A program made the position numbers and the translations under genes. Source: JADGHX01 sp037200125 (GTDB lineage Bacteria > Pseudomonadota > Gammaproteobacteria > Steroidobacterales > Steroidobacteraceae). From it: DNA of 64,000 nt. Shown here one piece after another: positions 41,592 through 51,602 of this stretch. The first letter of the stretch is position 1, and every line of letters begins with the position of its first letter. The notes beneath the pieces were generated by a model. That model was not told where the DNA came from and did not search any database. It saw only the letters and a list, made by a program, of their open reading frames with translations. Location of the stretch: the NCBI GenBank assembly GCA_037200125.1, contig JBBCGS010000006.1:558001-622000 (forward strand), given 5' to 3'.

Positions 41592-42587
41592 TTACCGCCC
41601 CGTCATCCGCTCCAGACTCTCCGGATATCGCGCGCCTTCGATCTCGATCTTCGCGGCGGCCTCGCCGATCTCGCGCAGATCCGCCGGCGTCAATCGAACA
41701 TCGACCGCGCCGATGTTCTCTTCGAGCCGATGCAGCTTCGTCGTTCCCGGGATCGGCACGATCCACGGCTTCCGAGCGAGCAGCCATGCCAGCGCAATCT
41801 GCGCCGTCGTCGCATTCTTCGCCTTCGCGATCGTGCCCAGCAGATCAACGAGAGACTGGTTCGCAGCAAGCGCTTCGGGCGTGAACCTCGGCAGGCCGCT
41901 GCGGAAATCGCCACTGCCGAACTTCGTATCCGCGCTCATCTTCCCCGTCAGGAATCCCCTGCCGAGCGGACTGTAGGGAACGAAGCCGATACCCAACTCC
42001 TCCAGCACCGGAAGCACCGCCTGCTCGGGCGTGCGCGTCCAGAGCGAATATTCATTCTGGACCGCAGTGATCGGCAGCACGGCGTGCGCACGCCGAATTG
42101 TCTGCACGCCCGGCTCGGAAAGACCGAAGTGCCTCACCTTGCCCGCCTGCACCAGGTCCTTTACGGCACCGGCCACATCTTCGATCGGCACGCCGGGGTC
42201 GACGCGGTGCTGGTAGAAGAGATCGATCGTGTCGATTTTCAGCCTTTGGAGCGAGGCCTCCGCAACTTCCTTGATATGTTGAGGACGGCTGTCGAGACCG
42301 GGTACTTGCTTCCCCGTGGTGGGATCGAACTTGAAGCCGAACTTCGTCGCGATCACCACCCGCTCGCGAACCGGCCCGAGCGCCTCGCCCACGATCTCTT
42401 CGTTGGTGCGCGGCCCGTAGACTTCGGCGGTATCGAAGAACGTAACGCCTCGCTCCACCGCGCTGCGCACGAGCTGGATCATCTCCTTGCGATCCGGCGC
42501 CGCGCCGTACGCATGATTGAGGCCCATGCATCCGAAGCCGAGTGCCGACACTTCCAGGCCGCTCTTTCCCAGTTGACGTTTATTCAT
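41592..42587 (-). CDS. Aldo/keto reductase
   Basis: The 331-aa TIM-barrel NADPH oxidoreductase has the tetrad Asp52 (FFDTAEVYG), Tyr57, Lys82 (VVIATKFG) and His127 (FYQHRVDP). The YVDPLG-like cofactor loop is VPYSPLGRGFLTGK. It is in the YakC/AKR13-like group by sequence style. It lies 6 bp downstream of an alcohol dehydrogenase and is probably co-transcribed. Confidence 0.93.
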   Translation of the reverse strand: MNKRQLGKSGLEVSALGFGCMGLNHAYGAAPDRKEMIQLVRSAVERGVTFFDTAEVYGPRTNEEIVGEALGPVRERVVIATKFGFKFDPTTGKQVPGLDSRPQHIKEVAEASLQRLKIDTIDLFYQHRVDPGVPIEDVAGAVKDLVQAGKVRHFGLSEPGVQTIRRAHAVLPITAVQNEYSLWTRTPEQAVLPVLEELGIGFVPYSPLGRGFLTGKMSADTKFGSGDFRSGLPRFTPEALAANQSLVDLLGTIAKAKNATTAQIALAWLLARKPWIVPIPGTTKLHRLEENIGAVDVRLTPADLREIGEAAAKIEIEGARYPESLERMTGR

Positions 42588-42593
42588 CGTGGC

Positions 42594-43634
42594 TCACGCA
42601 TTCATGTCGATGACGAAGCGATAGCGAACGTCGCTCTTCATCACTCGCTCGTAAGCGGCGTTGATATCCGCGGGAGGAATGACTTCGATCTCCGGCGCGA
42701 TCTCGTGCTTCGCGCAGAAGTCGAGCATCTCCTGCGTCTCCCGCATCGAGCCGATCATCGAGCCGGCGTACGTGCGGCGCATGCCGATCAATGGCATCGG
42801 GTGGAACGTGAGCGGCTCATCCGGCACGCCGACGACGACTAGCGCGGCATCGAGCTTCAGCAGCCCGAAGTAGTCGCCCATGTCGATCCCGGCGGAAACC
42901 GTGTTGATGATGAGGTCGAACGTATTCGCATGCGTCTCGAACACCTTCCGGTCGCGCGTGGAGACAAAGTGATGCGCACCCATTCGCAGCGCGTCCTCAC
43001 GCTTGCGATCCGAATGGCTCAGCACGGTGACGTCGGCGCCGAGCGCGCGAGCGATCTTCACGCCCATGTGCCCGAGGCCGCCGAGGCCGAGAATGCCCAC
43101 TTTCTTGCCGGGGCCCGCTTTCCAGTGAGTGAGCGGTGAATACAGCGTGATCCCCGCGCACAGGAGCGGTGCCGCCTGGTCGAGCGGCAGGCTATCCGGA
43201 ATGCGCAGCACGTAGTTTTCATCCACGACGATGACGTTCGAGTAGCCGCCCTGGCTGATCGTCTTCTTGTCGCGCTCGTATCCATTGTAGGTAAGCGTTA
43301 CGCCGTTGAGGCAGTACTGGTCGAGATCCCGGTTGCAGTGATCGCAATGGCGGCACGAATCGACGAAGCACCCGACGCCCACGTGATCGCCCACCTTGTA
43401 CTTCGTGACCTTCGAGCCCACCGCGCGCACCACGCCCGCGATCTCGTGCCCCGGCACCATCGGGAAGATCGACCCGCCCCACTCGTCCCGCGCCTGGTGA
43501 ATATCGGAATGACAGATGCCGCAGTACTTGATGTCGATGACGACATCCGCCTCGCGCGGATCGCGCCTTTCAAACGAGTAAGGAACGATGGGCGTCGTGG
43601 CGGAGAGTGCGGCGAAGCCTTTGGTCTGGATCAT
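42594..43634 (-). CDS. Zinc-dependent NADP alcohol dehydrogenase (YahK/cinnamyl type)
   Basis: The 346-aa medium-chain dehydrogenase has catalytic-zinc residues Cys41 (GICHSDIH) and His63 (PGHE), the structural-zinc cysteines 94, 97, 100 and 108, and the cofactor motif GLGGLGHMGVKIA. It would reduce aldehydes with NADPH. It is transcribed divergently from a LysR gene 107 bp away, a likely regulator. Confidence 0.93.
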   Translation of the reverse strand: MIQTKGFAALSATTPIVPYSFERRDPREADVVIDIKYCGICHSDIHQARDEWGGSIFPMVPGHEIAGVVRAVGSKVTKYKVGDHVGVGCFVDSCRHCDHCNRDLDQYCLNGVTLTYNGYERDKKTISQGGYSNVIVVDENYVLRIPDSLPLDQAAPLLCAGITLYSPLTHWKAGPGKKVGILGLGGLGHMGVKIARALGADVTVLSHSDRKREDALRMGAHHFVSTRDRKVFETHANTFDLIINTVSAGIDMGDYFGLLKLDAALVVVGVPDEPLTFHPMPLIGMRRTYAGSMIGSMRETQEMLDFCAKHEIAPEIEVIPPADINAAYERVMKSDVRYRFVIDMNA

Positions 43635-43711
43635 GGTCGTAACCTTCGGGTGAGCATCATGGGTCGAGGCGGCAGACTACGCTGGAAGGTTGTGTAGAAA
43701 AACAGCATATT

Positions 43712-43730
43712 CCTTCATGCGCCCTGAAGG
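43712..43730. promoter_or_regulatory. LysR-type palindrome candidate
   Basis: CCTTCA-N7-TGAAGG lies in the divergent ADH/LysR gap and contains the TTCA-N7-TGAA form of a LysR T-N11-A site. Its right arm overlaps the GAAGGAG ribosome-binding site of the LysR gene, which would suit autoregulation. Confidence 0.4.
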
Positions 43731-43741
43731 AGCCCTTCACA

Positions 43742-44638
43742 ATGATCAAAGACCAGCTCGACGGGCTCCTCGCCCTGAAGCTCGTGGCCGACCGGCGAAG
43801 CTTCACGGCGGCCGCGGCGGCGCTGCGGATCTCGCCCTCGGCGATCAGCCAGATCATCAAGCAACTGGAGAGCCGGCTCGGCGTCGCGCTGCTCACACGC
43901 ACGACGCGAAGCATGAGCCTCACGGAGGCCGGCGAACGATTCCTGGCGCAGGCGGGTCCGGCGATCGAGCAAATCCTGGCCGCGATGGACGACCTCGGGA
44001 CTTACGCACAGAAACCTTCGGGGCTGCTGCGAATCAATCTGCCGCGCGCCGTCTATCCCTCGTACCTCGCGCCGGTTCTCACAAGCTTCGTCGAGAAGTA
44101 TCCGGACCTCACCGTCGAGCTGTGTTTCGAAGACGGGCAGTCGGACATCGTGGGCAGCGGCTTCGATGCCGGCATTCGTCTCTCCGACATCCTGGCGAAA
44201 GACATGATCGCGACGAAGCTCTTCGGCCCGGTGCGATTCGTGACGGCCGCCGCTCCGCGCTATCTCGACCGCCGGGGCCGCCCGAAGCATCCGAAAGACC
44301 TGCTCTCCCACAACTGCATCCGCAGCCGCCTCGGCAATCGGATCTACGACGGCTGGGAGTTCGAGCAGAAAGGCAAAGAGTTTCAGGTGCAGGTGAAAGG
44401 CTCGCTGATCTTCAACGACTCGTCGCTGATGGTGAAGGCGTCAATCGACGGCTCGGGTGTGATCTATACGGCGGAAGACGCCATTCGCGCGGAAGTGAGC
44501 GCCGGCAGACTGGAAATCGTGCTCGCCTCGTTCTCAGCGACGAGCACGGGCTTCTATCTCTACTACCCGAGTCATTCGCAAGCGCTGCCGAAACTCCGCG
44601 CCTTCATCGAGCACGTGAAGGCACAACGTGCCGCGTAG
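43742..44638 (+). CDS. LysR-family transcriptional regulator
   Basis: The 298-aa protein has the N-terminal LysR helix-turn-helix (SFTAAAAALRISPSAISQII and LESRLGVALLTRTTRSMSLT) and a substrate-binding domain starting at GLLRINLPRAV. A GAAGGAG ribosome-binding site precedes the ATG. Divergent orientation suggests it controls the ADH/AKR pair. The ligand is unknown. Confidence 0.93.
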   Translation: MIKDQLDGLLALKLVADRRSFTAAAAALRISPSAISQIIKQLESRLGVALLTRTTRSMSLTEAGERFLAQAGPAIEQILAAMDDLGTYAQKPSGLLRINLPRAVYPSYLAPVLTSFVEKYPDLTVELCFEDGQSDIVGSGFDAGIRLSDILAKDMIATKLFGPVRFVTAAAPRYLDRRGRPKHPKDLLSHNCIRSRLGNRIYDGWEFEQKGKEFQVQVKGSLIFNDSSLMVKASIDGSGVIYTAEDAIRAEVSAGRLEIVLASFSATSTGFYLYYPSHSQALPKLRAFIEHVKAQRAA

Positions 44639-44705
44639 GCAATTGGCAAGCGCCCACCGCACTTACGGGGTACTGTGGCAAAGAATAGCAACTGGAGTAC
44701 GAGGC

Positions 44706-44912
44706 ATGGCAGACAACATCGCCGTTACAGGGCCCGTGATGATCAATCACGACGGCGCACACCGTGTCGCGTGGGACATCGTCAAGCACATCGATGCCTT
44801 TTCGACCGTTGAAAAAGAACTGAAGGACGAACGCTATTGGCTCACGCTGTTCGAGCATGCGCTCGCGATGGCGAACCGAGGGCAGGTCAAAGTCGTTCTG
44901 GGCGGCAGGTAG
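44706..44912 (+). CDS. Small hypothetical protein
   Basis: The 68-aa protein is predicted cytosolic and helical (HRVAWDIVKHIDAFSTVEKE, LTLFEHALAMANRG). The ATG at 44706 has a GGAG motif 10 nt upstream. No family is recognised. Confidence 0.55.
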   Translation: MADNIAVTGPVMINHDGAHRVAWDIVKHIDAFSTVEKELKDERYWLTLFEHALAMANRGQVKVVLGGR

Positions 44913-44975
44913 CCGACCTCTTCGCACAGGAAAGTGCGGCGCGCGATCTTGGCGCCGCATGCGGCCACCGGACGA

Positions 44976-45467
44976 CTAGGGACGGCTCTCTGCTTTGGCT
45001 CCCATCCCTCGCGGAATCTCCGTGGCGGGATATCTGTTCCGCAGCTGTAGCACGCGGCCATGGATGGCGACCACACGCTGGTATTGACGCTCGACAATCA
45101 CGCGCACGGATTCGGGCAGATCGATCTTCATTGCGTCTTGATATCGACGCCTGGCGTAGTCCTCACCGCGCTCGCACTCTTCGAGGATCAGTTTCGTGTC
45201 CCGGGCGATAGCCACCGCTTTGAAATCGATCCAGCCGCGATATACCGGTGCCTTCACCGCACCACTGTCTTCCGGCGCTCCGCCGAGCAGGCGCACCTGA
45301 TCCTGCAGCTCAACCGCAGCGGCACGACAGGACTCCTCGCCGTCTTTCAGCAGATCAGTGACTCCCGGCTCGCGGTTGTCCTGCGTCGCCATCGCAAACC
45401 CTCGTTCGCCATATCTCGACGTTTCGATGAGGTCGTTCAGCGTCGAGAGAGTGACTTGGTGGTTCAC
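44976..45467 (-). CDS. PA2169-type four-helix-bundle protein (DUF2383)
   Basis: The 163-aa protein shows the family pattern LSTLNDLIETSRYGERGFAM near the N-terminus, LQDQVRLLGG, RGWIDFKA and ILEECERGEDYARRRYQDAM. A GTG at 45467 with CGGAG upstream gives the normal start; the upstream in-frame region lacks family similarity. Members are bacterial ferritin-like bundles of unknown role, often stress-related. Confidence 0.88.
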   Translation of the reverse strand: MNHQVTLSTLNDLIETSRYGERGFAMATQDNREPGVTDLLKDGEESCRAAAVELQDQVRLLGGAPEDSGAVKAPVYRGWIDFKAVAIARDTKLILEECERGEDYARRRYQDAMKIDLPESVRVIVERQYQRVVAIHGRVLQLRNRYPATEIPRGMGAKAESRP

Positions 45468-45548
45468 TGCGGAGAATCTCCGGGTCGGGTGAGGTTCGAT
45501 AGTGGGAACGAGGCTCGCCCCGATCTGTTCGCTGGCGCACTCTGCCAC

Positions 45549-46337
45549 TTAACCCGCAGGGGAGCGAGCGTTCCCGCAGCCGGGCCCATGCGGGCCACAG
45601 GCGCGGAACTTCCTCGCTAATTTCGAAAATATTAGTGGGCCGTGGGCAGATTGCTCATCGAACCCGTTTTTCATTCTTCGCCGCCGACCACCTGATCGAA
45701 GATGAGCCCGGCAACGCCCGGACTCGCGGCTCGCACGGTTGCCCAGTCAGGAAGCTCGTTCCCAGTCCCGCCGCTTACCGCGTGAGATCACATCATCGAT
45801 TGCGGCAAGAGTGAGCTGCTCGTGATTGAGGGGGCGATGGCGCATTGATACCCCGACCCAAGGCGACTCGATCGCGACGCTTGATAAAGGGTGGTGGGCC
45901 GTGGAGGGATTGCCCTGTCCCTGCTATAGCTCACCGGTCCGCGTGCGATAGATTATTTCACATATAAAACAAACATATACATCGGTCCAACGATCTCCCG
46001 TTGGGCAGTGCTCCTGCCCCCACCTTCCAAGACTGGCGCCGTCGTAAGTAGCGAAACCAGCATCCGCTGGTTGGAACTCGCTATCGAGCGTCGCGGGAGA
46101 CGTGCCGGAGCGGCTGAAAAGCCTGGACGCGTTGCGAACTGCGGGCGAAAAGTGTGCCATCGAGGCGCCATTCAGCCGCGATCTACTCGTCTGTCTCGAT
46201 GCGCCGCTCGAGTTCGCCAGGTTCTAGCGGGCTGTCCGTTCGCGATTTCCTCGGGGCCGATGACTGATGGGAGCGCGCTTTATCTTCGTGTTCTCGCAGA
46301 AATGCAGTGTCTGCGGCCTACACCTGATTGGCTCGAT
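45549..46337. other. Decayed intergenic region
   Basis: About 790 bp with no intact gene. On the minus strand at about 45690-45845, NHEQLTLAAIDDVISRGKRR and, in another frame, ELPDWATVRAASPGVAGLIF look like fragments of one broken small gene. An AT-rich patch at 45945-45985 stands out. The stretch leads into the IS3 remnant. Confidence 0.4.
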
Positions 46338-46472
46338 CGACGACGAGCTCGCGTAGCAGATAGCGGCAAGCGTGCGGGATTGAGCACCGCGGAACGAGAG
46401 CGGCTCAAGCGAGCGAACGAGATCCTGCGCACGGCTTCGGCGTTTTTTGCCCAGGCGGAGCTCGACCGCCGA
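46338..46472 (+). mobile_element. IS3-family transposase OrfA remnant
   Basis: The frame reads KRAGLSTAERERLKRANEIL and SAFFAQAELDRR, the conserved C-terminal leucine-zipper end of IS3-group OrfA. The usual LERENREL segment is missing, an in-frame internal deletion of about 9 codons. No OrfB follows. It is a dead fragment marking past insertion near the TonB cassettes. Confidence 0.75.
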
Positions 46473-46548
46473 CGTGACAGATCAAGTCGGAACTACTGCA
46501 GATCATAGGTGACAGCGGCCGACGCGACATTCTGGGCGGCGGGAACCG

Positions 46549-48723
46549 CTACGGCGCTCCGGAGGTCCTCTGTGGATTTCCGGGGCGCCCCTGCTGCTCC
46601 TTCATCTTCCGCCAGCGAGCATACTGCCCGGCGAATTCCGGCCGCGGATCCTCCTCGCCCTTCAGCCAGAATTTCAGCCACATCATGTTGTTTTCGAAGA
46701 TCCCGGCGTATGTCCGCGGGTGATACTTGACGTGCATCTCGTCCGGGAAAATCCGCGTCTCGACCGGCCGATGCGCATGGATCAGCGCCTGTATGCCTTC
46801 GAAACCGATCATCAGCTCGTTGTCGCCAACGTTGATCAGCAGCGGGGTGCGCAGCTTCTCGGGCATCTTCGACCATGACAGCTGGTAAAGGCTGTTGCTC
46901 TCGGGCGGAATCACCTCGTCGGTGTCGAAGTTCTTCATGAGATAGTCCCTCCATGCACCCTCCGGAACGATGGCGAAGAACGTGACGTCGTGGACTCCGG
47001 AGCTCGCGATGGCGGTCGCGAATCGGTCGGTGCGCTGTAAGGCGTAGTGAACGCTTTCAGCGCCGGCGCTGAGACCGGTTATCGCGACCCGGTCCTTGTC
47101 CACGAGTCCCTCCGCGATGAGCGAGTCGGTGACTTGCTCGACGACGTGCAGCACATTCTCCCGGCCGCGCAGATCCTTCGAATACGCCCGTCTGACGTCC
47201 TTCCACGCAACCTTCTGAGCCAGCCGCGTATTCTCGGGGCGATCGAGGCTGATCACGAAGAAGCCTGTGCCAGCGAGCGGAAACACCGGATACTCGTTGC
47301 CGACGTTTCCTCTGAGAAATCCGCGCGAACGATATTGAGTGATAACGAGCGGATACGTCTTCCCCGACTGGTAGTCGTTGGGGTAGACCACGTGTGCGAA
47401 GGCCGGATTCCCGTCCAGATCCTGGAGCATCACCTTACGCACTCTCGGATACTCCTTCCGTGCAAAGGCGGGGTTTGGATCGGCAAGCACGCGTACGCCT
47501 TTGCCATCGAGATCGATCGCAACGATCTGCCGCGGCTGTGTGACGGTTTCGCGCATGCAGTAGGCGGTGGAACCGTTGACGTGGCAATCGTCGATCCTTC
47601 CCTCTATCCGAAGCACTGTGCGAACGAGAGACGTATCCGGTCGCCATTCATAGAGTCCCGTCTGGTCCCCTGGGGCACCATCGGGGCGGTGCAGACTATC
47701 CTCGGACTTGAGGAACCAGATCGATCGACCCTCACGGGCCCACCCGATCTTCTTGATGTAAGAGCCCACGCACGCGGGCGCGCCACACTTGCGCGCGCCA
47801 GAGGCCGTCGTTGCAACCCTGCGCAGCGCATACTCAGCCTCTTCGTCCTCTGCATTCGCAAGTTCCGCGAAGGCGACGGCGCCGTCGGAGCGGGCTTCAT
47901 GCAGAGTGCCCAGCGCCCTGAAGTTCGGTCCTTGGTCGTCTGGCGGCTCCAGGGCGGCAGCCTCCGGCCGCGTGGCTGAGCGCAGGCGGCCGACTCTTTC
48001 GACCGCAAGAGTTTCGATCTTGCACGCGGGATCAGGCTCCGCCAACGCGCAGTCCGGCTCAGCGGGACGCGCTCGCGCGGCAAAGAGATCCACGCGGCTG
48101 TCCAGAAGCCAGCCGTGACGCGCCTCGGCTTCCAGATTCTGTTCGTATCGCTCGTAGTCGAGGCCGGTACGAAACACCACCTCTCCAGTCGAAGTCCACG
48201 CGAACGCCGTCACCTGGGGAGAATCCGCATAAACGCGCGAGGCCTGTCGGGCTGGGATGCTCGCTATCCAAAGCTCGATCCTGTGATCCACCAGCCGACG
48301 GAATGCGACGTGCGTTCCATCCGGAGACCAAAGCGCCACGGATGAGTCGATGCTCGCCTGCGGAAGGCCATAGGAATACGACGGGATCGGCTGCCCGCCG
48401 TCCACATCGACGGCGGACGGCGGTGCCGAACCGTCGGTCGGCACGATGAACCATCGCAGCACATAGTCGTCGCGCTCCGGCACCGCTTGATAGACGCAGA
48501 ACGCGAGCCATCGTCCATCCGGCGAAAGGCTGAGCGTCCCCAGATCCCGGAGGCGCAACAGGTCATCCGTGCTGACCTGCGCGCCGGCCGAGGGACCGCG
48601 AATGTCAGCCCCGAACGCCGCACCGGCCCAATCGACGACGGCGCCCCGCTCGCTCGCACCGACCATCGATCCGTATGCGACGGCCAGCGCGATCATCAGG
48701 ATTCGCAACATACGGCTTACCAT
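46549..48723 (-). CDS. S9-family peptidase, lasso-peptide isopeptidase-like (Atxe2 type)
   Basis: The 724-aa exported protein has a signal peptide (about 5-25), a beta-propeller half (SLSPDGRWLAF, ERDDYVLRWFIVP) and an alpha/beta hydrolase half. Nucleophile Ser lies in ITGLSAGAESVHYAL, and Asp/His candidates are in INVGDNELM and DEMHVKYH. ITQYRSRGFLRGNVGNEYP is very like Atxe2-type isopeptidases that open lasso peptides after TonB-dependent import. The start overlaps the receptor stop (ATGGTAA), so they are coupled; a second ATG at 48711 is possible. No lasso precursor or synthase genes are visible. Confidence 0.8.
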   Translation of the reverse strand: MVSRMLRILMIALAVAYGSMVGASERGAVVDWAGAAFGADIRGPSAGAQVSTDDLLRLRDLGTLSLSPDGRWLAFCVYQAVPERDDYVLRWFIVPTDGSAPPSAVDVDGGQPIPSYSYGLPQASIDSSVALWSPDGTHVAFRRLVDHRIELWIASIPARQASRVYADSPQVTAFAWTSTGEVVFRTGLDYERYEQNLEAEARHGWLLDSRVDLFAARARPAEPDCALAEPDPACKIETLAVERVGRLRSATRPEAAALEPPDDQGPNFRALGTLHEARSDGAVAFAELANAEDEEAEYALRRVATTASGARKCGAPACVGSYIKKIGWAREGRSIWFLKSEDSLHRPDGAPGDQTGLYEWRPDTSLVRTVLRIEGRIDDCHVNGSTAYCMRETVTQPRQIVAIDLDGKGVRVLADPNPAFARKEYPRVRKVMLQDLDGNPAFAHVVYPNDYQSGKTYPLVITQYRSRGFLRGNVGNEYPVFPLAGTGFFVISLDRPENTRLAQKVAWKDVRRAYSKDLRGRENVLHVVEQVTDSLIAEGLVDKDRVAITGLSAGAESVHYALQRTDRFATAIASSGVHDVTFFAIVPEGAWRDYLMKNFDTDEVIPPESNSLYQLSWSKMPEKLRTPLLINVGDNELMIGFEGIQALIHAHRPVETRIFPDEMHVKYHPRTYAGIFENNMMWLKFWLKGEEDPRPEFAGQYARWRKMKEQQGRPGNPQRTSGAP

Positions 48724-51419
48724 CGCTTGATGACTTCGAGGCTGGTGAAGCGCCCGACGATCGAGGCGTTGGTCGCATCCCAATTCGCGGCTGAATAGTA
48801 GTTGCCGGTCGATGTGATGAATGGCGGCTTTCTGTCGAGCAGGTTGGTTGCGCCTAACAGGATGCGCAGATCGCGTCGGGACTCGGCACCAAAATCGAGA
48901 TACACGCTGGCGTCGAACGTGATCCAGGAAGCCACGCCGAGAGGCGCCCCGGCGACCCGATCGTCGGTATAGCTATCGACGTAGTTCCAGAAGAGCGACG
49001 CACCCCATTGTGGCGCCGTCCATTGCGCGCTCAGCCGCGTCCGGAAGCGCGGCGGATTGAAGATCGTGCCGACCCGGGTGGCCTCCGCGACCCCGGCTCT
49101 CACCCGGTCCGTGAAATGCCCGATATAGGAAAAGTCCGTTCTGAGATCCAGCACGCCTCGGGTCAAGTCGATCCGATACGCGGGCGACACCTGCATGCCA
49201 TCGATGTGCGTCGAGCTGATATTCGTGTTGCGCATGTCGACGACCGCGGAGACCAGAGAAAGGTCGTACGGCGAGCTGAGGGCGTAGGAGCTGTAAGCGT
49301 CAGCGACGATCGCGTTGAGAGCGGCCTGTGTCGGCGCTCGCGTGATGAGCTCGGCCGGCGCATTCCGGATGTCGAATGCAAATATCTGACTCGGATCGGG
49401 ACCGGCGATGCGATTCGTGTAGTCGATGCCGTAGTAGCTCAACCCGACCTTGAATCCCTCCAGCCATTCGGGCGTATAGGTCAGGCCCACATTGACGTTC
49501 TTGGAACGCTCCGGCGTGAGGCTCGCACCCGTTCCGCCGAGATAGAGCGTGGTCGACTTTCCTGTCGGCGTGTTGTCTGCAACGCCGCCGACGATGACGG
49601 AGAAGTAGCTGTCCGCGCGATCGAATGGAGACGGCGCGCGGAAGGAACGGGAATAGCTTGCGGTCGCGGCGAAGGACCGGTTGAGATCCCATGACAATCC
49701 GACTTTCGGCACGGATACAGACCCGACATCGCTATAGTGATCGAGCCTGTCCGCGAGTGTCAGGCGCAGGTCTTCGACAAGGGGCACCCTGTTGTTCGGG
49801 CCCACGATCGGGACGCTGACCTCGGCGTACAGCGACCCTACGGTTCTGTCGCTCTCTGCTTTCGAATTGGTTCCGGAAGTCATTCCCTCTTTGCGGAACG
49901 CGGCCCCGGCCGCGAGTTGCGGCGCACCTCCGGGCAACGAAAAAAGGTCGCCGGATGCGCGCAGCTCCAGCGAACGCAGGTAGTTGTGCCGATTGGAACG
50001 GGAGGTGCTCTGGCTGACGTCGTCATAGGCCAGAACGTCGTTGGTGTTTCCCCGTAGCGAGCCATACGCACTGAGGGTCCACGTGTCCGCAAGCTTCGCG
50101 CTGAGCTCACTGGAGGCGGCGTACTCTGAAATTGTCGGCGCGTAGTAGCTGGTCGTTCCGTAGTACGTGTAGTACGAGTCCTCCGCTCTGCGCATGTAGA
50201 CGGCGTCGGCGGAGAGACTGAGTCGCGAGCCGAGATCGTATTGACCCGCTGCGTAAGCAGAAACTTTATTGCTGTTACCGACGAGGTCGAACGGAGCCTC
50301 CAGCGACTGCGAGCGCTCTCGGTCGCCGGCTCCGAGTCGGCCGCGGTTGGTGTACTCGACGGCGACGACGCCGCTCAGGTTGTCGGCCTGGCCACCGGCG
50401 AGAACGCTCCCTCGATAGGTATCGGACCCGCCCTCCGCTCCGCCATAGCGAGCGCGGGCCTCCACACCGTCGTAACTTCGCCGGGTAACAATGTTCACTA
50501 CGCCAGCGACCGCATCGGTCCCGTAGATCGCGGAAGCGCCGTTGGTGAGCACGTCGACGCGCTCGATGGCCGCGACGGGCACGAGGTCGAGATCGACCGC
50601 GAGCCCTTCCGCCACGGCCGGCAAGCGCTCGCCGTTCAGGAGCGTCAGCGTCGCCCCGGAACCCAGGCCCAGCAGGTTGGCGCTCGAGATGCCCGACGCA
50701 TTGTGATTGGCTCCGCCCACCTGGATATTGGCAACGTTCGTCTCTGGATTGACACCGCCGCCGAAATTCTCTGGGATCGCGCGCAGCGCCTGGCCGACGT
50801 CCTGAAAGCCGGCGCGCTCGAAATCCTCGCGCGTGACGCTAGTGAGATTGCTGGCCTCCGTATTGCTGCCGCGGATGTGCGTTCCCGTGACGACCACTTC
50901 TTCCACCGGTGCGGCCTTCTTTGGCGCGCCGGACTCGTCCTTCTGCTTCGGCTCCGGCGGAGCCTCGCCGTCATCCGCTTGCGCCAGTCGAAATCGGCTC
51001 CAGAAGCTCTCCTTTCCGTTGCTTTTGCTCGCGGGCGCAGGGCTCGGCACGGTCTGGCGCTGTTCCGGCGCAGAACGGGTCGCTGTCGCGGGATGTATCG
51101 CGACGGTGCTCGCATCGATCACTTCGTACACGAGTCCGGTTCCGCTGAGCAGTTGTTCGAGCGCGTTACGCGCGACCAATGTGCCCACGACTCCCGGTGT
51201 CGCCTTGTCTTCGATGATCTCTGCGGTGCTCGCGATCTGGACCCCGGCCTGGTCCGAGTACTTCAGTAGTGCGGACGGCAGAGGTTGAGCGGAAATGTCG
51301 AAATGCACTTTCGAAGCCAAATCCGCGGCCGCCATTCCCGGCGTGATGCCCACGACGAGACTCAGGGTCACGACAATGGCGGATCGATTCATGAAACAGA
51401 CCAGTCTCTCGGCAGTCAT
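48717..51419 (-). CDS. STN-domain TonB-dependent receptor, cassette 1
   Basis: The 900-aa outer-membrane transporter has a signal peptide, an STN signalling domain (about 35-100; VHFDISAQPLPSALLKYSD), a linker, a TonB box (VEEVVVTGT), a plug (LTLLNGERLPAV, GASAIYGTDAVAGVVNIVTR) and a 22-strand-type barrel ending in aromatic residues. STN domains signal to FecR and an ECF sigma factor, both encoded divergently 184 bp away. Start at ATG 51419 is set by a GGGGAG ribosome-binding site. Confidence 0.9.
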   Translation of the reverse strand: MTAERLVCFMNRSAIVVTLSLVVGITPGMAAADLASKVHFDISAQPLPSALLKYSDQAGVQIASTAEIIEDKATPGVVGTLVARNALEQLLSGTGLVYEVIDASTVAIHPATATRSAPEQRQTVPSPAPASKSNGKESFWSRFRLAQADDGEAPPEPKQKDESGAPKKAAPVEEVVVTGTHIRGSNTEASNLTSVTREDFERAGFQDVGQALRAIPENFGGGVNPETNVANIQVGGANHNASGISSANLLGLGSGATLTLLNGERLPAVAEGLAVDLDLVPVAAIERVDVLTNGASAIYGTDAVAGVVNIVTRRSYDGVEARARYGGAEGGSDTYRGSVLAGGQADNLSGVVAVEYTNRGRLGAGDRERSQSLEAPFDLVGNSNKVSAYAAGQYDLGSRLSLSADAVYMRRAEDSYYTYYGTTSYYAPTISEYAASSELSAKLADTWTLSAYGSLRGNTNDVLAYDDVSQSTSRSNRHNYLRSLELRASGDLFSLPGGAPQLAAGAAFRKEGMTSGTNSKAESDRTVGSLYAEVSVPIVGPNNRVPLVEDLRLTLADRLDHYSDVGSVSVPKVGLSWDLNRSFAATASYSRSFRAPSPFDRADSYFSVIVGGVADNTPTGKSTTLYLGGTGASLTPERSKNVNVGLTYTPEWLEGFKVGLSYYGIDYTNRIAGPDPSQIFAFDIRNAPAELITRAPTQAALNAIVADAYSSYALSSPYDLSLVSAVVDMRNTNISSTHIDGMQVSPAYRIDLTRGVLDLRTDFSYIGHFTDRVRAGVAEATRVGTIFNPPRFRTRLSAQWTAPQWGASLFWNYVDSYTDDRVAGAPLGVASWITFDASVYLDFGAESRRDLRILLGATNLLDRKPPFITSTGNYYSAANWDATNASIVGRFTSLEVIKRW

Positions 51420-51602
51420 CGCAGCTCCCCGTATCATTGCGGTTCTCGAACCGCTTGTGGTTACGGGAACTGAGACGAAGACAGTCGCGCGGATTGAACC
51501 GGATCTGGCGTCCGGTCCGCGAACGGCGAGCTGTCGGAAAAAGAGTTCAATCTCGACGGGTCCGTTCGTCTTAGTCTGGAGTCGGAGCAAGACCTTGCAG
51601 CC

